A DNA stretch of 64,000 nt from Hyphomicrobiales bacterium (GCA_900465665.1 UBJO01000009.1:22223-86222), one strand, 5' to 3'. Positions 54,332 through 63,683 are shown, counted from the first letter of the stretch. The notes: generated by a model from the sequence alone, not told the origin. A program made the numbers and translations.

Positions 54332-55051
54332 TTACTCGGATTGTTCTCCAGCGAGACCGACGCGGCTTGCGGCGCCATGGAGATGGTCGCGCATCGCATC
54401 GCGGGCTTCGGCACCATCGCCGACCTCGATCGCATCGAGGATACGCTGGTGTTCGCCGAGCGTGACGGCCGCCAGGTCTTCCGAGCGCTGCTGGTTGCCC
54501 GATGCGAGAATGGATTCACGCACCCGCTCCGAAACGAACATCAGGAACTGCACCATGTAGACATTGCCGGTCGCCGCAGCGACGGTCTTGTGGAATTCGA
54601 GATCGGTCTTCAGCCACATGACGCTGCCGTAGGGCGCATCGTGCATGGTCACCAAAGCCTCCTTCATGGCGCTGAGATCGGCGGCGGTCCGCCGCTTGGC
54701 GGCAAGGGCTGCGGCCTCGACTTCGAGGATGCCGCGAAGCTCGAAGAGCGACTGGAAGGCGTTGGCCTGCTGCAGCTCCTCGTAATCGATGGTCAGCACG
54801 GTGGCGTTCGGCTGGTCGGCTACGAAGGCGCCGCGGCCCTGCTGCGACCAGATGCGCCCCTCGGAGCGCAAGCGCGCGATCGCCTCACGCACGACATTGC
54901 GGCTGACGCCGAATGTCTGGGCAAGCTGCTGTTCCGTCGGAAGCTGATCGCCCGGCCGCAGACGCCCTTGGGCGATCTCGCGCGATATCGAGCTTGCGAC
55001 CAAAGTCGACAGATGCGGCCCCCGGTTGACCTTGTCGAGTTTCAGCGTCAT
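54332..55051 (-). CDS. GntR-family regulator, FadR subfamily (FCD domain)
   Basis: The 239-residue product has a winged helix (RLRPGDQLPTEQQLAQTFG, VSRNVVREAIARLRSEGRIW) and the FCD domain (DLEFHKTVAAATGNVYMVQF, GEHQRILDAI). It lies inside the operon between the D-lactate-dehydrogenase-like gene (3 bases upstream) and the SDR (17 bases downstream). It is therefore the likely local regulator of 6-deoxysugar acid breakdown. Either this protein or the regulator at 48125 could bind the TTGTACGACAA sites. Confidence 0.9.
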   Translation of the reverse strand: MTLKLDKVNRGPHLSTLVASSISREIAQGRLRPGDQLPTEQQLAQTFGVSRNVVREAIARLRSEGRIWSQQGRGAFVADQPNATVLTIDYEELQQANAFQSLFELRGILEVEAAALAAKRRTAADLSAMKEALVTMHDAPYGSVMWLKTDLEFHKTVAAATGNVYMVQFLMFVSERVRESILASGNQQRSEDLAAVTLGEHQRILDAIEVGDGAEARDAMRDHLHGAASRVGLAGEQSE

Positions 55052-55054
55052 TAC

Positions 55055-56500
55055 CTACCCCTCTGCACTGCCTGCTGTACTTGCCAATATACGCCCCTCG
55101 CTCAACAGATGCTTCGGGTCGAAGGCATCCTTGATCAGGCGCGAAAGCTCCAGCGTCAAGGGGTCGGCGCGTTTCAGGAAGGCGCTCTGCTTGACGCGGC
55201 CGATGCCGTGCTCGGCACTGATCGAGCCGCTATGCTTGTCCGTCACGTCGAAAATCACCTCTTCCGTGGCGTGAAAGAGAGCATCGTACTGATCGGCGGG
55301 CATGCCGACCGGCGGCACTATATTCAGATGAATATTACCATCGCCAATATGGCCATAGGTCACCGCGATCGCTTGCGGATATTTGTCGGAAAGCGCTTCA
55401 AGCGTGTCTGTCACGAAAGCCGCGAGGCTCGAAATGGAGACGGACACATCCGTCCTCAGATATCGCCCGCCGCGTCCTTGGGCCTCCACCATCATCTCGC
55501 GCAGCAGCCACAGGCGGTCGCCCTGTGCCTTGCTGCCGGCAATGACGCCGTCGAGGACGAGATCGGATGCGTCGGCGAGAAAGCCTTCGAGCAGTGCGCG
55601 GAGATCGACGCGCCCTGCGGCCGACGCCTCGATCAGCACATAGACAGGATAGGGCTCGCTCAACGGATCGGGCAGGTCGTCTCGGGAGTTAATAGCGATC
55701 TCCAGGCCGCCACGCAGGATCAACTCGAAGGCCGTCAGGAGGTCGCTGCATTGGCGGCGCGCCCGGGCATAGAGCTGCATCGCGTCGTCGACGGAGGAGA
55801 GGCCGACCAGCGCGGTCTCGACCTGTTCGGGCTTCGGAAAGACTTTTAGCGCCGCGGCCGTGACGATACCGAGGGTGCCTTCGCTGCCGATGAACAGCTG
55901 CTTCAGGTCATAACCGCGATTGTCCTTTCGCAGCGTCCTGAGGCCATTCCAAAGGCGGCCATCGGCGAGCACGACTTCAAGCCCGAGAACCAGATCGCGG
56001 GTCATGCCGTAGCGCAGCACATTGAAACCACCGGCATTGGTCGAGACATTTCCACCGATGCGGCAGGTTCCTTGTGCGCCAAAAGTGATCGGCAGGATAC
56101 AGTCCTTCGCCTCGGCATGGCGCTTGGCATCCTCGAGAATGCAGCCGGCCTCGACTATCATTGCGAAATCAATTGGATTGACCGAGCGCACCTTGTTCAT
56201 CCGCTCCAGTGAGACGACCACTTCACCGCCCGGATAGCTCGCCACCGCCCCGCCGACGAGGCCGGTCAGGCCGCCTTGGGGAACGACGTGAATTTTCTCT
56301 TGATGACAAAAGCCCATCAGCTGGCTGAGTTGTTCGGCCGAGCGAGGCCGTGCGACCGCCAGCGGGCGGCCGTAATGTTCGCCAGACCAGTCACGGCTGT
56401 AGCGCTCGAGCGCCTCATCTTCCGTTAGGAGCAAGTCCGCCGGCATCGCGGCGCAGAGGGCTGCAAGCGCTCTTTCCTGAAGGGGCTGGAAGGCATTCAT
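55055..56500 (-). CDS. FAD-binding oxidoreductase, D-lactate/D-2-hydroxyacid dehydrogenase-like (GlcD family)
   Basis: A 481-residue vanillyl-alcohol-oxidase-fold flavoprotein. The PP-loop is VVPQGGLTGLVGGAV and the FAD-binding segment is GTCRIGGNVSTNAGGFNVLR. The C-terminal metal/substrate site is YGHIGDGNIHLN with a further SAEHGIG. The family oxidises D-lactate, D-2-hydroxyglutarate or glycolate. It is the first gene of the operon with the keto-deoxy-fuconate-type SDR and FAH hydrolase. A D-specific enzyme here makes sense if L-lactate is first racemised by the LarA homologue. Confidence 0.87.
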   Translation of the reverse strand: MNAFQPLQERALAALCAAMPADLLLTEDEALERYSRDWSGEHYGRPLAVARPRSAEQLSQLMGFCHQEKIHVVPQGGLTGLVGGAVASYPGGEVVVSLERMNKVRSVNPIDFAMIVEAGCILEDAKRHAEAKDCILPITFGAQGTCRIGGNVSTNAGGFNVLRYGMTRDLVLGLEVVLADGRLWNGLRTLRKDNRGYDLKQLFIGSEGTLGIVTAAALKVFPKPEQVETALVGLSSVDDAMQLYARARRQCSDLLTAFELILRGGLEIAINSRDDLPDPLSEPYPVYVLIEASAAGRVDLRALLEGFLADASDLVLDGVIAGSKAQGDRLWLLREMMVEAQGRGGRYLRTDVSVSISSLAAFVTDTLEALSDKYPQAIAVTYGHIGDGNIHLNIVPPVGMPADQYDALFHATEEVIFDVTDKHSGSISAEHGIGRVKQSAFLKRADPLTLELSRLIKDAFDPKHLLSEGRILASTAGSAEG

Positions 56501-56553
56501 GCGGTAGCTCCGGTGAAACGGGAAAACATCTGGACAATTGGGCCACTTACATG

Positions 56554-56566
56554 GTTATCATACAAC
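56554..56566. promoter_or_regulatory. degenerate GntR operator-like site
   Basis: GTTATCATACAAC has GT-N...-AC symmetry with one mismatch to the GTTGT/ACAAC arms of the other sites. It lies in the 161-base divergent region between the D-lactate-dehydrogenase-like operon and gloA. Weaker evidence than the three exact sites. Confidence 0.4.
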
Positions 56567-56661
56567 ACTGGTTTCGAACATCAAGTGCAGGACTACTTTC
56601 CGCTGCTCGTCGTTCGCTAAAAACCAGTGTAAAATCCGTAACTTGCAGGAGGATCCGTATT

Positions 56662-57075
56662 ATGACCGCAGCGTCCGGCCAATTTCGAAACATGCACACC
56701 ATGATCCGTGTGTTCGACCTCGACAGGTCGATCAAGTTTTACACGGAACTGCTCGGGATGACGCTTCTGCGCAAGGATGATTATCCGGGCGGAAAGTTCA
56801 CCAACGCCTTCGTAGGCTACGGTCCGGAGGAGACCGACACCGTCATCGAGCTGACCTATAACTGGGGCCGCGAGGAGCCCTACGAACTCGGCACCGGCTT
56901 CGGCCACCTCGCGCTCGGCGTCAACGACATCTATGCCGTTTGCGCAGCGCTCGAAAAGCAGGGCGCCAAGATCCCGCGCCCGCCAGGCCCGATGATGCAC
57001 GGCACGACCCATATCGCCTTCATCGAAGATCCGGATGGCTACAAGATCGAGCTGATCGGCCTCGATACGATGTAA
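56662..57075 (+). CDS. gloA: glyoxalase I (lactoylglutathione lyase)
   Basis: A 137-residue VOC-fold protein with the four metal ligands of glyoxalase I: His in MHTMIRV, Glu in VIELTYN, His in GHLALGV and Glu in YKIELIG, plus FYTELLGMTLLR. GCAGGAGG lies upstream of the ATG at 56662. It converts the methylglyoxal-glutathione adduct to S-D-lactoylglutathione, a source of D-lactate. It is divergent from the D-lactate-dehydrogenase-like gene, which suggests joint handling of D-lactate. Confidence 0.9.
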   Translation: MTAASGQFRNMHTMIRVFDLDRSIKFYTELLGMTLLRKDDYPGGKFTNAFVGYGPEETDTVIELTYNWGREEPYELGTGFGHLALGVNDIYAVCAALEKQGAKIPRPPGPMMHGTTHIAFIEDPDGYKIELIGLDTM

Positions 57076-57095
57076 CGATCGGTCCGCTTTTGGAG

Positions 57096-57124
57096 AGCCG
57101 CGTCCCTGGGCGCGGCTTTTTTTG
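57096..57124. terminator. intrinsic terminator after gloA
   Basis: AGCCGCG (57096-57102) pairs with CGCGGCT (57111-57117), followed by an eight-T run. A clear Rho-independent terminator; the convergent permease gene ends 14 bases beyond. Confidence 0.85.
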
Positions 57125-57137
57125 TTGGGAGCCATAC

Positions 57138-58100
57138 TCATTTAATGATCGCAATCTTGCTGCGGTCGATGGTTATGGCGACGGCGAGGATCAGCACCGA
57201 TCCAAAGACCACGTTCTCGGCAAAGATGTTGATGCCGATAAAGGTCATGCCGATGCGCACGATCGAGATGATCAGCGCGCCGACCGCCGTTCGCGCTACT
57301 CCGCCGAGGCCGCCGGTGATCGCCGTTCCGCCAACGATGACGGCGGCGATCGCAGGCAAGAGCAGCTGATTGGCGAGATTCGGCGAGCCGCTGGAAAGAC
57401 GGGCGGCGAGGATGCATCCGGCAATCGCCGCCAGCATGCCCGAGATCGCGAAAGCGACGATCTTGGTGCGCTCGACATTGATGCCCGCCGCAATCGCCGC
57501 CGGCTCGCCGGCACCGATGGCCAGGCTGTGGCGACCGAAGCGCGTATAGCGCAGGCCGACGAAGGCCAGTATGCCGATGACGGCGGCAATCCCGATAACA
57601 GTCGGAAGGCCGGCGAAGGTACCGTTGATCCAGGCGGTGTTTTCACGGCCCGCCTCCTCGATGGTAATCGCACGGCCGGCAGCCGCCCAAAGCGCGATGC
57701 CGGCCACGACACCGCCGGTCGCCAGCGTCGCCACGAAGGACGGCACCTTGAGGCGCACATGGACGTAGCCGCTCAAGACCCCGAAGACGAGGCCCGAAAA
57801 AATCGCGACAGGAAAAGCCAACATGCCGATCTGCGGCAGCAACTGCGCCAGGATGACGCTCGACAGCGATGCGACGGACTGAATCGATAGGTCGATGCCA
57901 CCGATCAGGATGACAAAGGTGACGCCGGCCGCCAGGATGAACAGCACCGCAGTGTTTGACAGCAGCAGGATCAGCGTATCGCCGGTAAGGAAGCCGGGAG
58001 CGGCCAACTCGATGAAGAGGACCAGCACGACCAGCAGCGCCGGCGGAATGGCGCCCTGCATCCAGCCGGTGGCGACCAGGGATTTGATGTCCTTGAACAT
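57138..58100 (-). CDS. sugar ABC transporter permease (RbsC type)
   Basis: From the ATG at 58100 (GAGGAGG upstream) the product is 320 residues. It has about eight membrane helices and the RbsC/AraH motif block FVILIGGIDLSIQSVASLSS and AVIVGGTAITGGLGG. It is the last gene of the Rbs-type transporter operon, which has two different permeases. Confidence 0.9.
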   Translation of the reverse strand: MFKDIKSLVATGWMQGAIPPALLVVLVLFIELAAPGFLTGDTLILLLSNTAVLFILAAGVTFVILIGGIDLSIQSVASLSSVILAQLLPQIGMLAFPVAIFSGLVFGVLSGYVHVRLKVPSFVATLATGGVVAGIALWAAAGRAITIEEAGRENTAWINGTFAGLPTVIGIAAVIGILAFVGLRYTRFGRHSLAIGAGEPAAIAAGINVERTKIVAFAISGMLAAIAGCILAARLSSGSPNLANQLLLPAIAAVIVGGTAITGGLGGVARTAVGALIISIVRIGMTFIGINIFAENVVFGSVLILAVAITIDRSKIAIIK

Positions 58101-58110
58101 GATTGCCTCC

Positions 58111-59613
58111 TCACACCATTGCCGCAACGAGATCGACCTGATCCGGCTTGGCACCCGGAGCCGCATCGAAATGTGCCGTGACAGCCCCATCGCGCATCAC
58201 CAGCACGCGATGCGACAGTCCGATCGTTTCTTCCAGCGTGTCCGATATCAAAAGGATCGCGACGCCTTCCGAGGAAAGCTGCCGGACGATCTCGTAAACC
58301 TCTTCCTTGGCGCCGACATCGAGGCCGCGGGTCGGATGATCGAGGATCAGTATCCGTGATCCTGCCGTCATCCAGCGCGCCAGCACCACCTTCTGCTGGT
58401 TGCCGCCCGAGAGCTTACGGCAGGCAATATCCGGCCCCGGCGCCTTGATGCGCAGCCGTTTGATCCAGTCGGCAGCAAGCTTGCGTTCGCGCCGGTAATC
58501 GATCGCGCCGCCACGCATGACGGAGGAGAGATCGGCAAGGCTGATGTTTTCGGCGATCGACAGGAACATCACCAGTCCCTCGACACGCCGTTCGCGCGGG
58601 ATGTAGCCGATGCTCTTGCGCACCGCCTGTTCGGGCGAACGGAAATGCACCGGCTCGCCATTGATTTTCAGCGTGCCGGCCGTTTGCGTCAGGAATCCGC
58701 CGATCGCCCGCGTCACCTCTTCGCGACCGGAGCCGACGACACCGGCAATACCGACGATCTCGCCCGCATGGATCTGCAGGTCGACATCGTGGAAAGCGCC
58801 GTCGATCGACAGCTTGCTGGCATCGACGACGATCTCGCTTTTCGGCGGCAGCTGCTTGTCTTCCTTGTAATAGGTTGCCTGCAGACCGCGGCCGACCATG
58901 ATCTCGTGAAGCTCGGGACCGGTAACATCAGCGGCGCGATGCTCGGCCACCACCTGGCCGTCCTTCATCGTATAGACGCGATCCGAGATGCGCAGGACTT
59001 CGTCAAGGCGGTGCGAGACGAATACGAAACTCGCCCGCGATTTCAGCGAGCGCACGCGCTTGAAGAGCACATCGATATCGCTACCGCTCAGCACCGATGT
59101 CGGCTCGTCGAGCAGGATGACGAGCGGGCGGGAAACGGTCTCTTCCAACGTCAGCGCTTTGGCGAGCTCGACCATCTGCCGGGCCGCAAAGGTCAGTTCC
59201 GAGGTCCGCGCCGTGACATCGATATCGACGCCGATCTTTTCGAGCTGGCGGCGGGCAGCGGCGCGCATCGCCTTCCAGTCTATGATGCCCAAGCCGACGA
59301 ACTGGTCCTCCTGGCCAAGATAGATGTTTTCGGCGACCGAGAGGTTGAGAAGCAGGGACTGCTCCTGAAACACCATGCCGATGCCGTGGGCTGCGCCATC
59401 ACGCGCATTGCGCAGCTTCAAGGGCTGACCGTCAAGCATAAGCGTGCCGCTGTCCGGCTGGTGGGTTCCGGCCAGCACGCGCATCAGCGTCGATTTGCCG
59501 GCACCATTTTCGCCGATCAGGCCGACGACCTCGTTCGGCCGGATTTCGAGCGATACGTTCTTCAATGCGTGGACGCCGGCGAAGGATTTGGAGATGTCTT
59601 TGGCTGAGAACAT
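58111..59613 (-). CDS. sugar ABC transporter ATP-binding protein (RbsA type, duplicated)
   Basis: The 500-residue protein (ATG at 59613; a GTG at 59622 overlapping the previous stop is possible) carries two ATPase domains. The first has GENGAGKST and LLDEPTSVLSG. The second has a degenerate P-loop, GVVGSGREEV, with LSGGNQQKVVLARWM and LILDHPTRGLD, where the usual Glu is replaced by His. That pattern is common in the RbsA group. It powers import of a monosaccharide, plausibly L-fucose or another 6-deoxyhexose. Confidence 0.92.
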   Translation of the reverse strand: MFSAKDISKSFAGVHALKNVSLEIRPNEVVGLIGENGAGKSTLMRVLAGTHQPDSGTLMLDGQPLKLRNARDGAAHGIGMVFQEQSLLLNLSVAENIYLGQEDQFVGLGIIDWKAMRAAARRQLEKIGVDIDVTARTSELTFAARQMVELAKALTLEETVSRPLVILLDEPTSVLSGSDIDVLFKRVRSLKSRASFVFVSHRLDEVLRISDRVYTMKDGQVVAEHRAADVTGPELHEIMVGRGLQATYYKEDKQLPPKSEIVVDASKLSIDGAFHDVDLQIHAGEIVGIAGVVGSGREEVTRAIGGFLTQTAGTLKINGEPVHFRSPEQAVRKSIGYIPRERRVEGLVMFLSIAENISLADLSSVMRGGAIDYRRERKLAADWIKRLRIKAPGPDIACRKLSGGNQQKVVLARWMTAGSRILILDHPTRGLDVGAKEEVYEIVRQLSSEGVAILLISDTLEETIGLSHRVLVMRDGAVTAHFDAAPGAKPDQVDLVAAMV

Positions 59614-59618
59614 GGCGA

Positions 59619-60629
59619 TCACTTCACGATCTGGAGGCGCGGGCGATCGAGCGACAGCGCAACGGCCGCGATGATCATCAGCCCCTGCACGGTCTGCTGA
59701 ACATAGGGCGAGACGCCGAGCAGGATCATGCCGTTGCTGAGCACGGTGACGATCAACACCCCGACCAGCGTATTGACGACGCCGCCTTCGCCACCGGTCA
59801 GCGCCGTTCCGCCAACGACGACGGCGGTCACGGCGGCAAACAGGCGCCCGTCGGCAATCACCGCATCCGAACGGCCAAGCTGGGCGGCGGCTAGCACGCC
59901 GGCAACGCCGAAGAAGAAACCGGCGAGCCCGAAGGCCATGATGCGGACACGGCGCAGATTGATGCCTGAGAGCTCGGCCACATCCTCACCGCCGCCGATT
60001 GCCATGATGTGGCGCCCGAGGCGGGTGTAATACTGAACCGTGCAGGCGATCAGGAAGGCGGCAAGCGCCACCCAGACTGCCACCGGCAATCCGAGAAAGC
60101 GCGCCAGCGCCAGATCGCGGATCGACGGATCCATCAGGCGCACCGCCGAACCACCAAGCATATAGACGGAGATCCCGAGCCCGATGAACCAGACGCCGAG
60201 CGTCGCCATGAAGGACGGGATCCTCAGAAACGTCTGGATGATGCCGGTCGTGAAGCCCATCAGCGTGCTGGCGGCGATGGCGGCGATCACGGCAAGCCAG
60301 CCATAGGCATTGGCATTTGCATCGTTGGTGGCAAGCAGCACGGTGACCATTGCAGCCACCGACAGCGATCCCTCGACCGAAAGATCGATGCTGCCGAGCA
60401 GGATGATGAAGGTGAGCCCCATGGCAAGCGTCAGCGGCACTGCGGCGGAATTGGCGATGCGCACGAGATTGCGTGGCTCGATGAAATTGGGATTGGCGAT
60501 GGTGATCAGAATGCAAAGTGCGATCAGCACCAATGCCGGGGCATAGGCGCGCAAGCGCTTGCGATCGAGCCCGCCGAAAAGGCGGCTTCCAACAGTCGGC
60601 ATGTCACCTGCCTGTTCGCTTTTGGTCAT
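59619..60629 (-). CDS. sugar ABC transporter permease (RbsC type)
   Basis: The ATG at 60629 (MTKSEQAGDMPTVG) gives 336 residues. The membrane core has LTFIILLGSIDLSVEGSLSV and VVVGGTALTGGEGGV. It partners the second permease at 57138, so the channel is probably a heterodimer. It lies 141 bases from the binding-protein gene, with a hairpin between. Confidence 0.9.
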   Translation of the reverse strand: MTKSEQAGDMPTVGSRLFGGLDRKRLRAYAPALVLIALCILITIANPNFIEPRNLVRIANSAAVPLTLAMGLTFIILLGSIDLSVEGSLSVAAMVTVLLATNDANANAYGWLAVIAAIAASTLMGFTTGIIQTFLRIPSFMATLGVWFIGLGISVYMLGGSAVRLMDPSIRDLALARFLGLPVAVWVALAAFLIACTVQYYTRLGRHIMAIGGGEDVAELSGINLRRVRIMAFGLAGFFFGVAGVLAAAQLGRSDAVIADGRLFAAVTAVVVGGTALTGGEGGVVNTLVGVLIVTVLSNGMILLGVSPYVQQTVQGLMIIAAVALSLDRPRLQIVK

Positions 60630-60724
60630 AGTCTTGATGTTTTCGGCATTGATGGTCAACAGACTGCACCTCGCTGCGTCATCCGAATTTGCTGGCAGGC
60701 GCCGAAACGCCCGCCAGCGAGGAG

Positions 60725-60750
60725 GCAGCCGCGGAGGAGCCGCGGGCTGC
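60725..60750 (-). terminator. hairpin between binding-protein and permease genes
   Basis: GCAGCCGCGG (60725-60734) and CCGCGGGCTGC (60740-60750) pair with one bulged base just downstream of the binding-protein stop. Likely an mRNA-stabilising or attenuating stem, as in the other two transporter operons of the window. Confidence 0.55.
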
Positions 60751-60770
60751 GGGAGGATACGCACTGCCGC

Positions 60771-61850
60771 CTAGGCGCGGATTGCACCCGTGACGCGACC
60801 CCAAAGATCGTTCCAGTCGAGCGTCGGATGGGAGTCGATGTTGGTCTTGTAATATTCCTCGACGTTCTCTTTCGCGATCAGCACGGCCTTGCCGTAGAAT
60901 TCGCGATGGTCGGCCGGCTCCTTGGCCGGGTCGAACTTCTTCTGCAGCGCGGCGAGACCGATCGCCAGGCCCATGCCGCCCTGCCAGAACGGATCCGACG
61001 TCACGGTGCAGGCAAACTCGCCCTTGCGCACCGCATCGACCGCAGCCTTGATGCCATCGACGCCAACGACCGGGACCTTGCCGGCGAGGTTTTCGGCGCG
61101 CAGTGCCTCAAGCGCACCGGTGCCCATGTCGTCATTGGCGGCCCAGATGCCCTTCACGTCGTCGCCGAAGCGGGTCAGCAGGTTACTGGTCAGATCGTAC
61201 GCTTCCGACGACTTCCAGTTGGCGACCTGGAAATCCAGGAGCTTGATATTGGTATTGGCCGCAAGCGCGTCTTCCAGGCCCTTCTTGCGCTCGATCGCCG
61301 CCGTGTTGGAAATCTGGCCGCCGAGCGCGATGATGCCGCCGGAGCCTCCGATCGACTTGAAGAGGATTTCGGCGATCTGCTTGCCGCTCGAGATACCGTC
61401 GAACTCGATATGCGAGACGTAGTTCGGATTGAAGTCCTTCGGATGAAGGTCCGCCGGCTTGTTCCACTGGGTGACGACATAAGCGCCGGCCTTGGCGCAG
61501 GCCTCGACGATCGGGCGCGCATCCGGCGTATCGTTCGGGTCGGAATTCAGCACCATGTTGCCGCCGGTCTTGGCGAGCATGGCCTTGATGTCGGCAATCC
61601 CCTTTTCGCTGTTGCCCTCGGAGACGAGCGTGACGTGATCGAGGCCGGCGGCGGAGGCAAAGGCTTCCGCGCCGGTCTTCCAAACCGCATGATACGGATT
61701 GGAAAGGGAACGGATCGACGTGACAAGCGTAGGCTTGTCTGCGGCGAACAGTTGTTTGGGCAGAGCTGCGACGGTTGCGCCCGCAGCGACGGTTGCCAGA
61801 AACGATCTGCGGTTCATGCTGCCGAAATGCGAATTTATCTTATCGATCAT
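60771..61850 (-). CDS. sugar ABC transporter substrate-binding protein (RbsB type)
   Basis: The ATG at 61850 with GGGAGG upstream gives 359 residues. MNRRSFLATVAAGATVAALP (from about residue 12) is a twin-arginine signal peptide, unusual for a sugar-binding protein but known in rhizobia. The mature part has the periplasmic-binding fold (ADIKAMLAKTGGNMVLNSDP, IWAANDDMGTGALEAL, VVGVDGIKAAVDAVRKGEFA). First gene of the Rbs-type operon, behind operator site 3. Confidence 0.9.
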   Translation of the reverse strand: MIDKINSHFGSMNRRSFLATVAAGATVAALPKQLFAADKPTLVTSIRSLSNPYHAVWKTGAEAFASAAGLDHVTLVSEGNSEKGIADIKAMLAKTGGNMVLNSDPNDTPDARPIVEACAKAGAYVVTQWNKPADLHPKDFNPNYVSHIEFDGISSGKQIAEILFKSIGGSGGIIALGGQISNTAAIERKKGLEDALAANTNIKLLDFQVANWKSSEAYDLTSNLLTRFGDDVKGIWAANDDMGTGALEALRAENLAGKVPVVGVDGIKAAVDAVRKGEFACTVTSDPFWQGGMGLAIGLAALQKKFDPAKEPADHREFYGKAVLIAKENVEEYYKTNIDSHPTLDWNDLWGRVTGAIRA

Positions 61851-61934
61851 TCGAAAACCTCCCGTTGAATGACGAAGATCCCAATGCCGTCCTTCTTCCC
61901 CGGCACCGCGATCTGAACGGTATCGCCTTAGCAT

Positions 61935-61945
61935 TTGTACGACAA
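61935..61945. promoter_or_regulatory. putative GntR operator, site 3
   Basis: TTGTACGACAA, identical to the cores of sites 1 and 2, in the divergent region between the sugar-transporter operon and the GMC oxidoreductase gene. On the minus strand it would fall between a TTGAAG -35-like and a TAAGGC -10-like sequence, so it could block the transporter promoter. Confidence 0.7.
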
Positions 61946-62069
61946 CCCTTCAAGACGATAACCGTACCCTTTCTCTTGACGAGGGACAAGAGACTTGAGA
62001 TTGTGATCGCGAATTGATGCCGCGGCAACGAGGAGTGCCCGGCATCACATGCGTTTTACGGAGGAGAGA

Positions 62070-63683
62070 ATGCCAGATTACATCATCGTCGGGGGCGGCT
62101 CGGCGGGATGCGTGCTTGCTGCGCGCCTGAGCGAGGACCCTGATGTTTTCGTGACCCTTCTGGAAGCTGGTCCACGCGACAGCAATATGTATATCCATCT
62201 CCCCGTAGGCTTCTTCAAGATGACGGCCGGCCCGCTGATCTGGGGCTATGAGACGGTTGCCGGACGCGAGATCGCCGGGCGCAAGATGGTCTATCCGCAA
62301 GCTCGGGTGCTCGGCGGCGGAAGCTCGATCAACGCGCAGGTCTTCACCCGAGGCTGCCCCGAGGATTACGACGGCTGGCGCGACCTCGAAGGATGCGCCG
62401 GCTGGGGATATGAAAATGTGCGCCCCTATTTCCGCAAGTCTGAAGGCAATGACACATTCGGCGGCGCCCATCATGGCACCGAAGGACCGCTCGGCGTAAG
62501 CTCGCAGAACCCGCATCCCCTGACGCGCGTCTTCGTTCGCGCCGCGCAAGAAGCCGGTCTTCCCTTCAATCCCGATTTCAATGCCGGATCGCAGGCAGGC
62601 GCCGGTTTTTATCAGACAACGACGAAAAATGGGCGCCGCAGCAGCTCCGCCGTCGGCTATCTGAAGCCCGCCGCGCATCGCAAAAACCTGACGGTGCGCA
62701 CCGACACCACCGTCAACAAGATCGTCATCGAGAACGGCTGCGCCGTCGGCATCGAGATTATCGAGAACGGCCGGCCGGTGCTGCTGAGGGCCGAGCGCGA
62801 GGTGATCCTGACCTCCGGCGCCATTGGCTCCCCGAAGATGTTGATGCTCTCAGGCCTCGGCCCCGCCGACGAACTACGAGCGCTCGATATCGACGTCGTC
62901 AGGGATCTGCCGCAGGTCGGCAAGAACCTGCAGGACCACATGGATGTCGACGTTCTTGCCGAGCTCAGCGGCTCGCACGGCATCGACCGCTACAAAAAGC
63001 GTCACTGGCAGGTCGCGGCCGGGATCGAGTACGCCCTGTTCGGCAAGGGGCCGGTGGCCTCGAACATCGTCGAGGGCGGCGGCTTCTGGTGGGGCGACAA
63101 GGCCGAGAAGACCCCGGACCTGCAGTTCCACTTCCTGCCGGGGGCGGGTGTCGAGGAAGGCATCGGCGGCGTGCCCGGCGGCAATGGCTGCACGCTGAAT
63201 TCCTATCACGTGCGACCGCGCTCACGCGGGACAGTAACCTTGCGCTCGAAGGATCCATCCGTTCCCCCCTCGATCGACCCGAACGCCTTTGCCGAGCCCT
63301 ACGATCTGGAACGCGCCGTCGACGGCATCAAGATCTGCCAGGAAATCCTCTCCCAGCCGGCATTCCGGCCTTTCGTCAGACGGCTGCATCTGCCTGACGG
63401 CAATATCCGCACGCTGGAGGAATACCGTCAGTTCGCCCGGCAATACGGCCGCTCGGCCTATCACCCCGTCGGCACATGCCGCATGGGCGGTGGCGGCGAT
63501 GCCGTCGTCGATCCGGATCTTAAGGTGCGCGGCATCGATCGGCTCCGGGTATGCGACAGTTCCGTCATGCCGCGGCTGATCTCGTCGAACACCAATGCTG
63601 CGACCATCATGATTGCCGAGAAAGCGGCCGATATCCTCAAAGGCGTCGTGCAGCAGCAGCCGCGGCACGACTACGCACAGTAG
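62070..63683 (+). CDS. GMC-family FAD-dependent oxidoreductase (choline dehydrogenase-like)
   Basis: The ATG at 62070 has GGAGGAG upstream; the product is 537 residues. It has the N-terminal Rossmann motif IIVGGGSAGCVLAARLSEDP, the GMC signature around GGGSSINAQVFTRG, LTSGAIGSPKMLMLSGLGP, and the C-terminal active-site region HPVGTCRMGG with a late Asn. It oxidises an alcohol, sugar or polyol with FAD. Divergent from the Rbs-type transporter and sharing its operator, so it probably acts on the same or a related sugar. Confidence 0.9.
   Translation: MPDYIIVGGGSAGCVLAARLSEDPDVFVTLLEAGPRDSNMYIHLPVGFFKMTAGPLIWGYETVAGREIAGRKMVYPQARVLGGGSSINAQVFTRGCPEDYDGWRDLEGCAGWGYENVRPYFRKSEGNDTFGGAHHGTEGPLGVSSQNPHPLTRVFVRAAQEAGLPFNPDFNAGSQAGAGFYQTTTKNGRRSSSAVGYLKPAAHRKNLTVRTDTTVNKIVIENGCAVGIEIIENGRPVLLRAEREVILTSGAIGSPKMLMLSGLGPADELRALDIDVVRDLPQVGKNLQDHMDVDVLAELSGSHGIDRYKKRHWQVAAGIEYALFGKGPVASNIVEGGGFWWGDKAEKTPDLQFHFLPGAGVEEGIGGVPGGNGCTLNSYHVRPRSRGTVTLRSKDPSVPPSIDPNAFAEPYDLERAVDGIKICQEILSQPAFRPFVRRLHLPDGNIRTLEEYRQFARQYGRSAYHPVGTCRMGGGGDAVVDPDLKVRGIDRLRVCDSSVMPRLISSNTNAATIMIAEKAADILKGVVQQQPRHDYAQ

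Noticed and set aside
57138..61850. Possibility of a CRISPR array or tRNA genes in the window
   Set aside because: No regularly spaced repeats with unique spacers and no cloverleaf-like sequence could be found by eye here or elsewhere in the window.
60009..61868. 619-codon plus-strand frame opposite the sugar transporter genes
   Set aside because: Composition is typical of antisense GC-rich DNA (many D, R, H), and it spans two bona fide transporter genes on the other strand.
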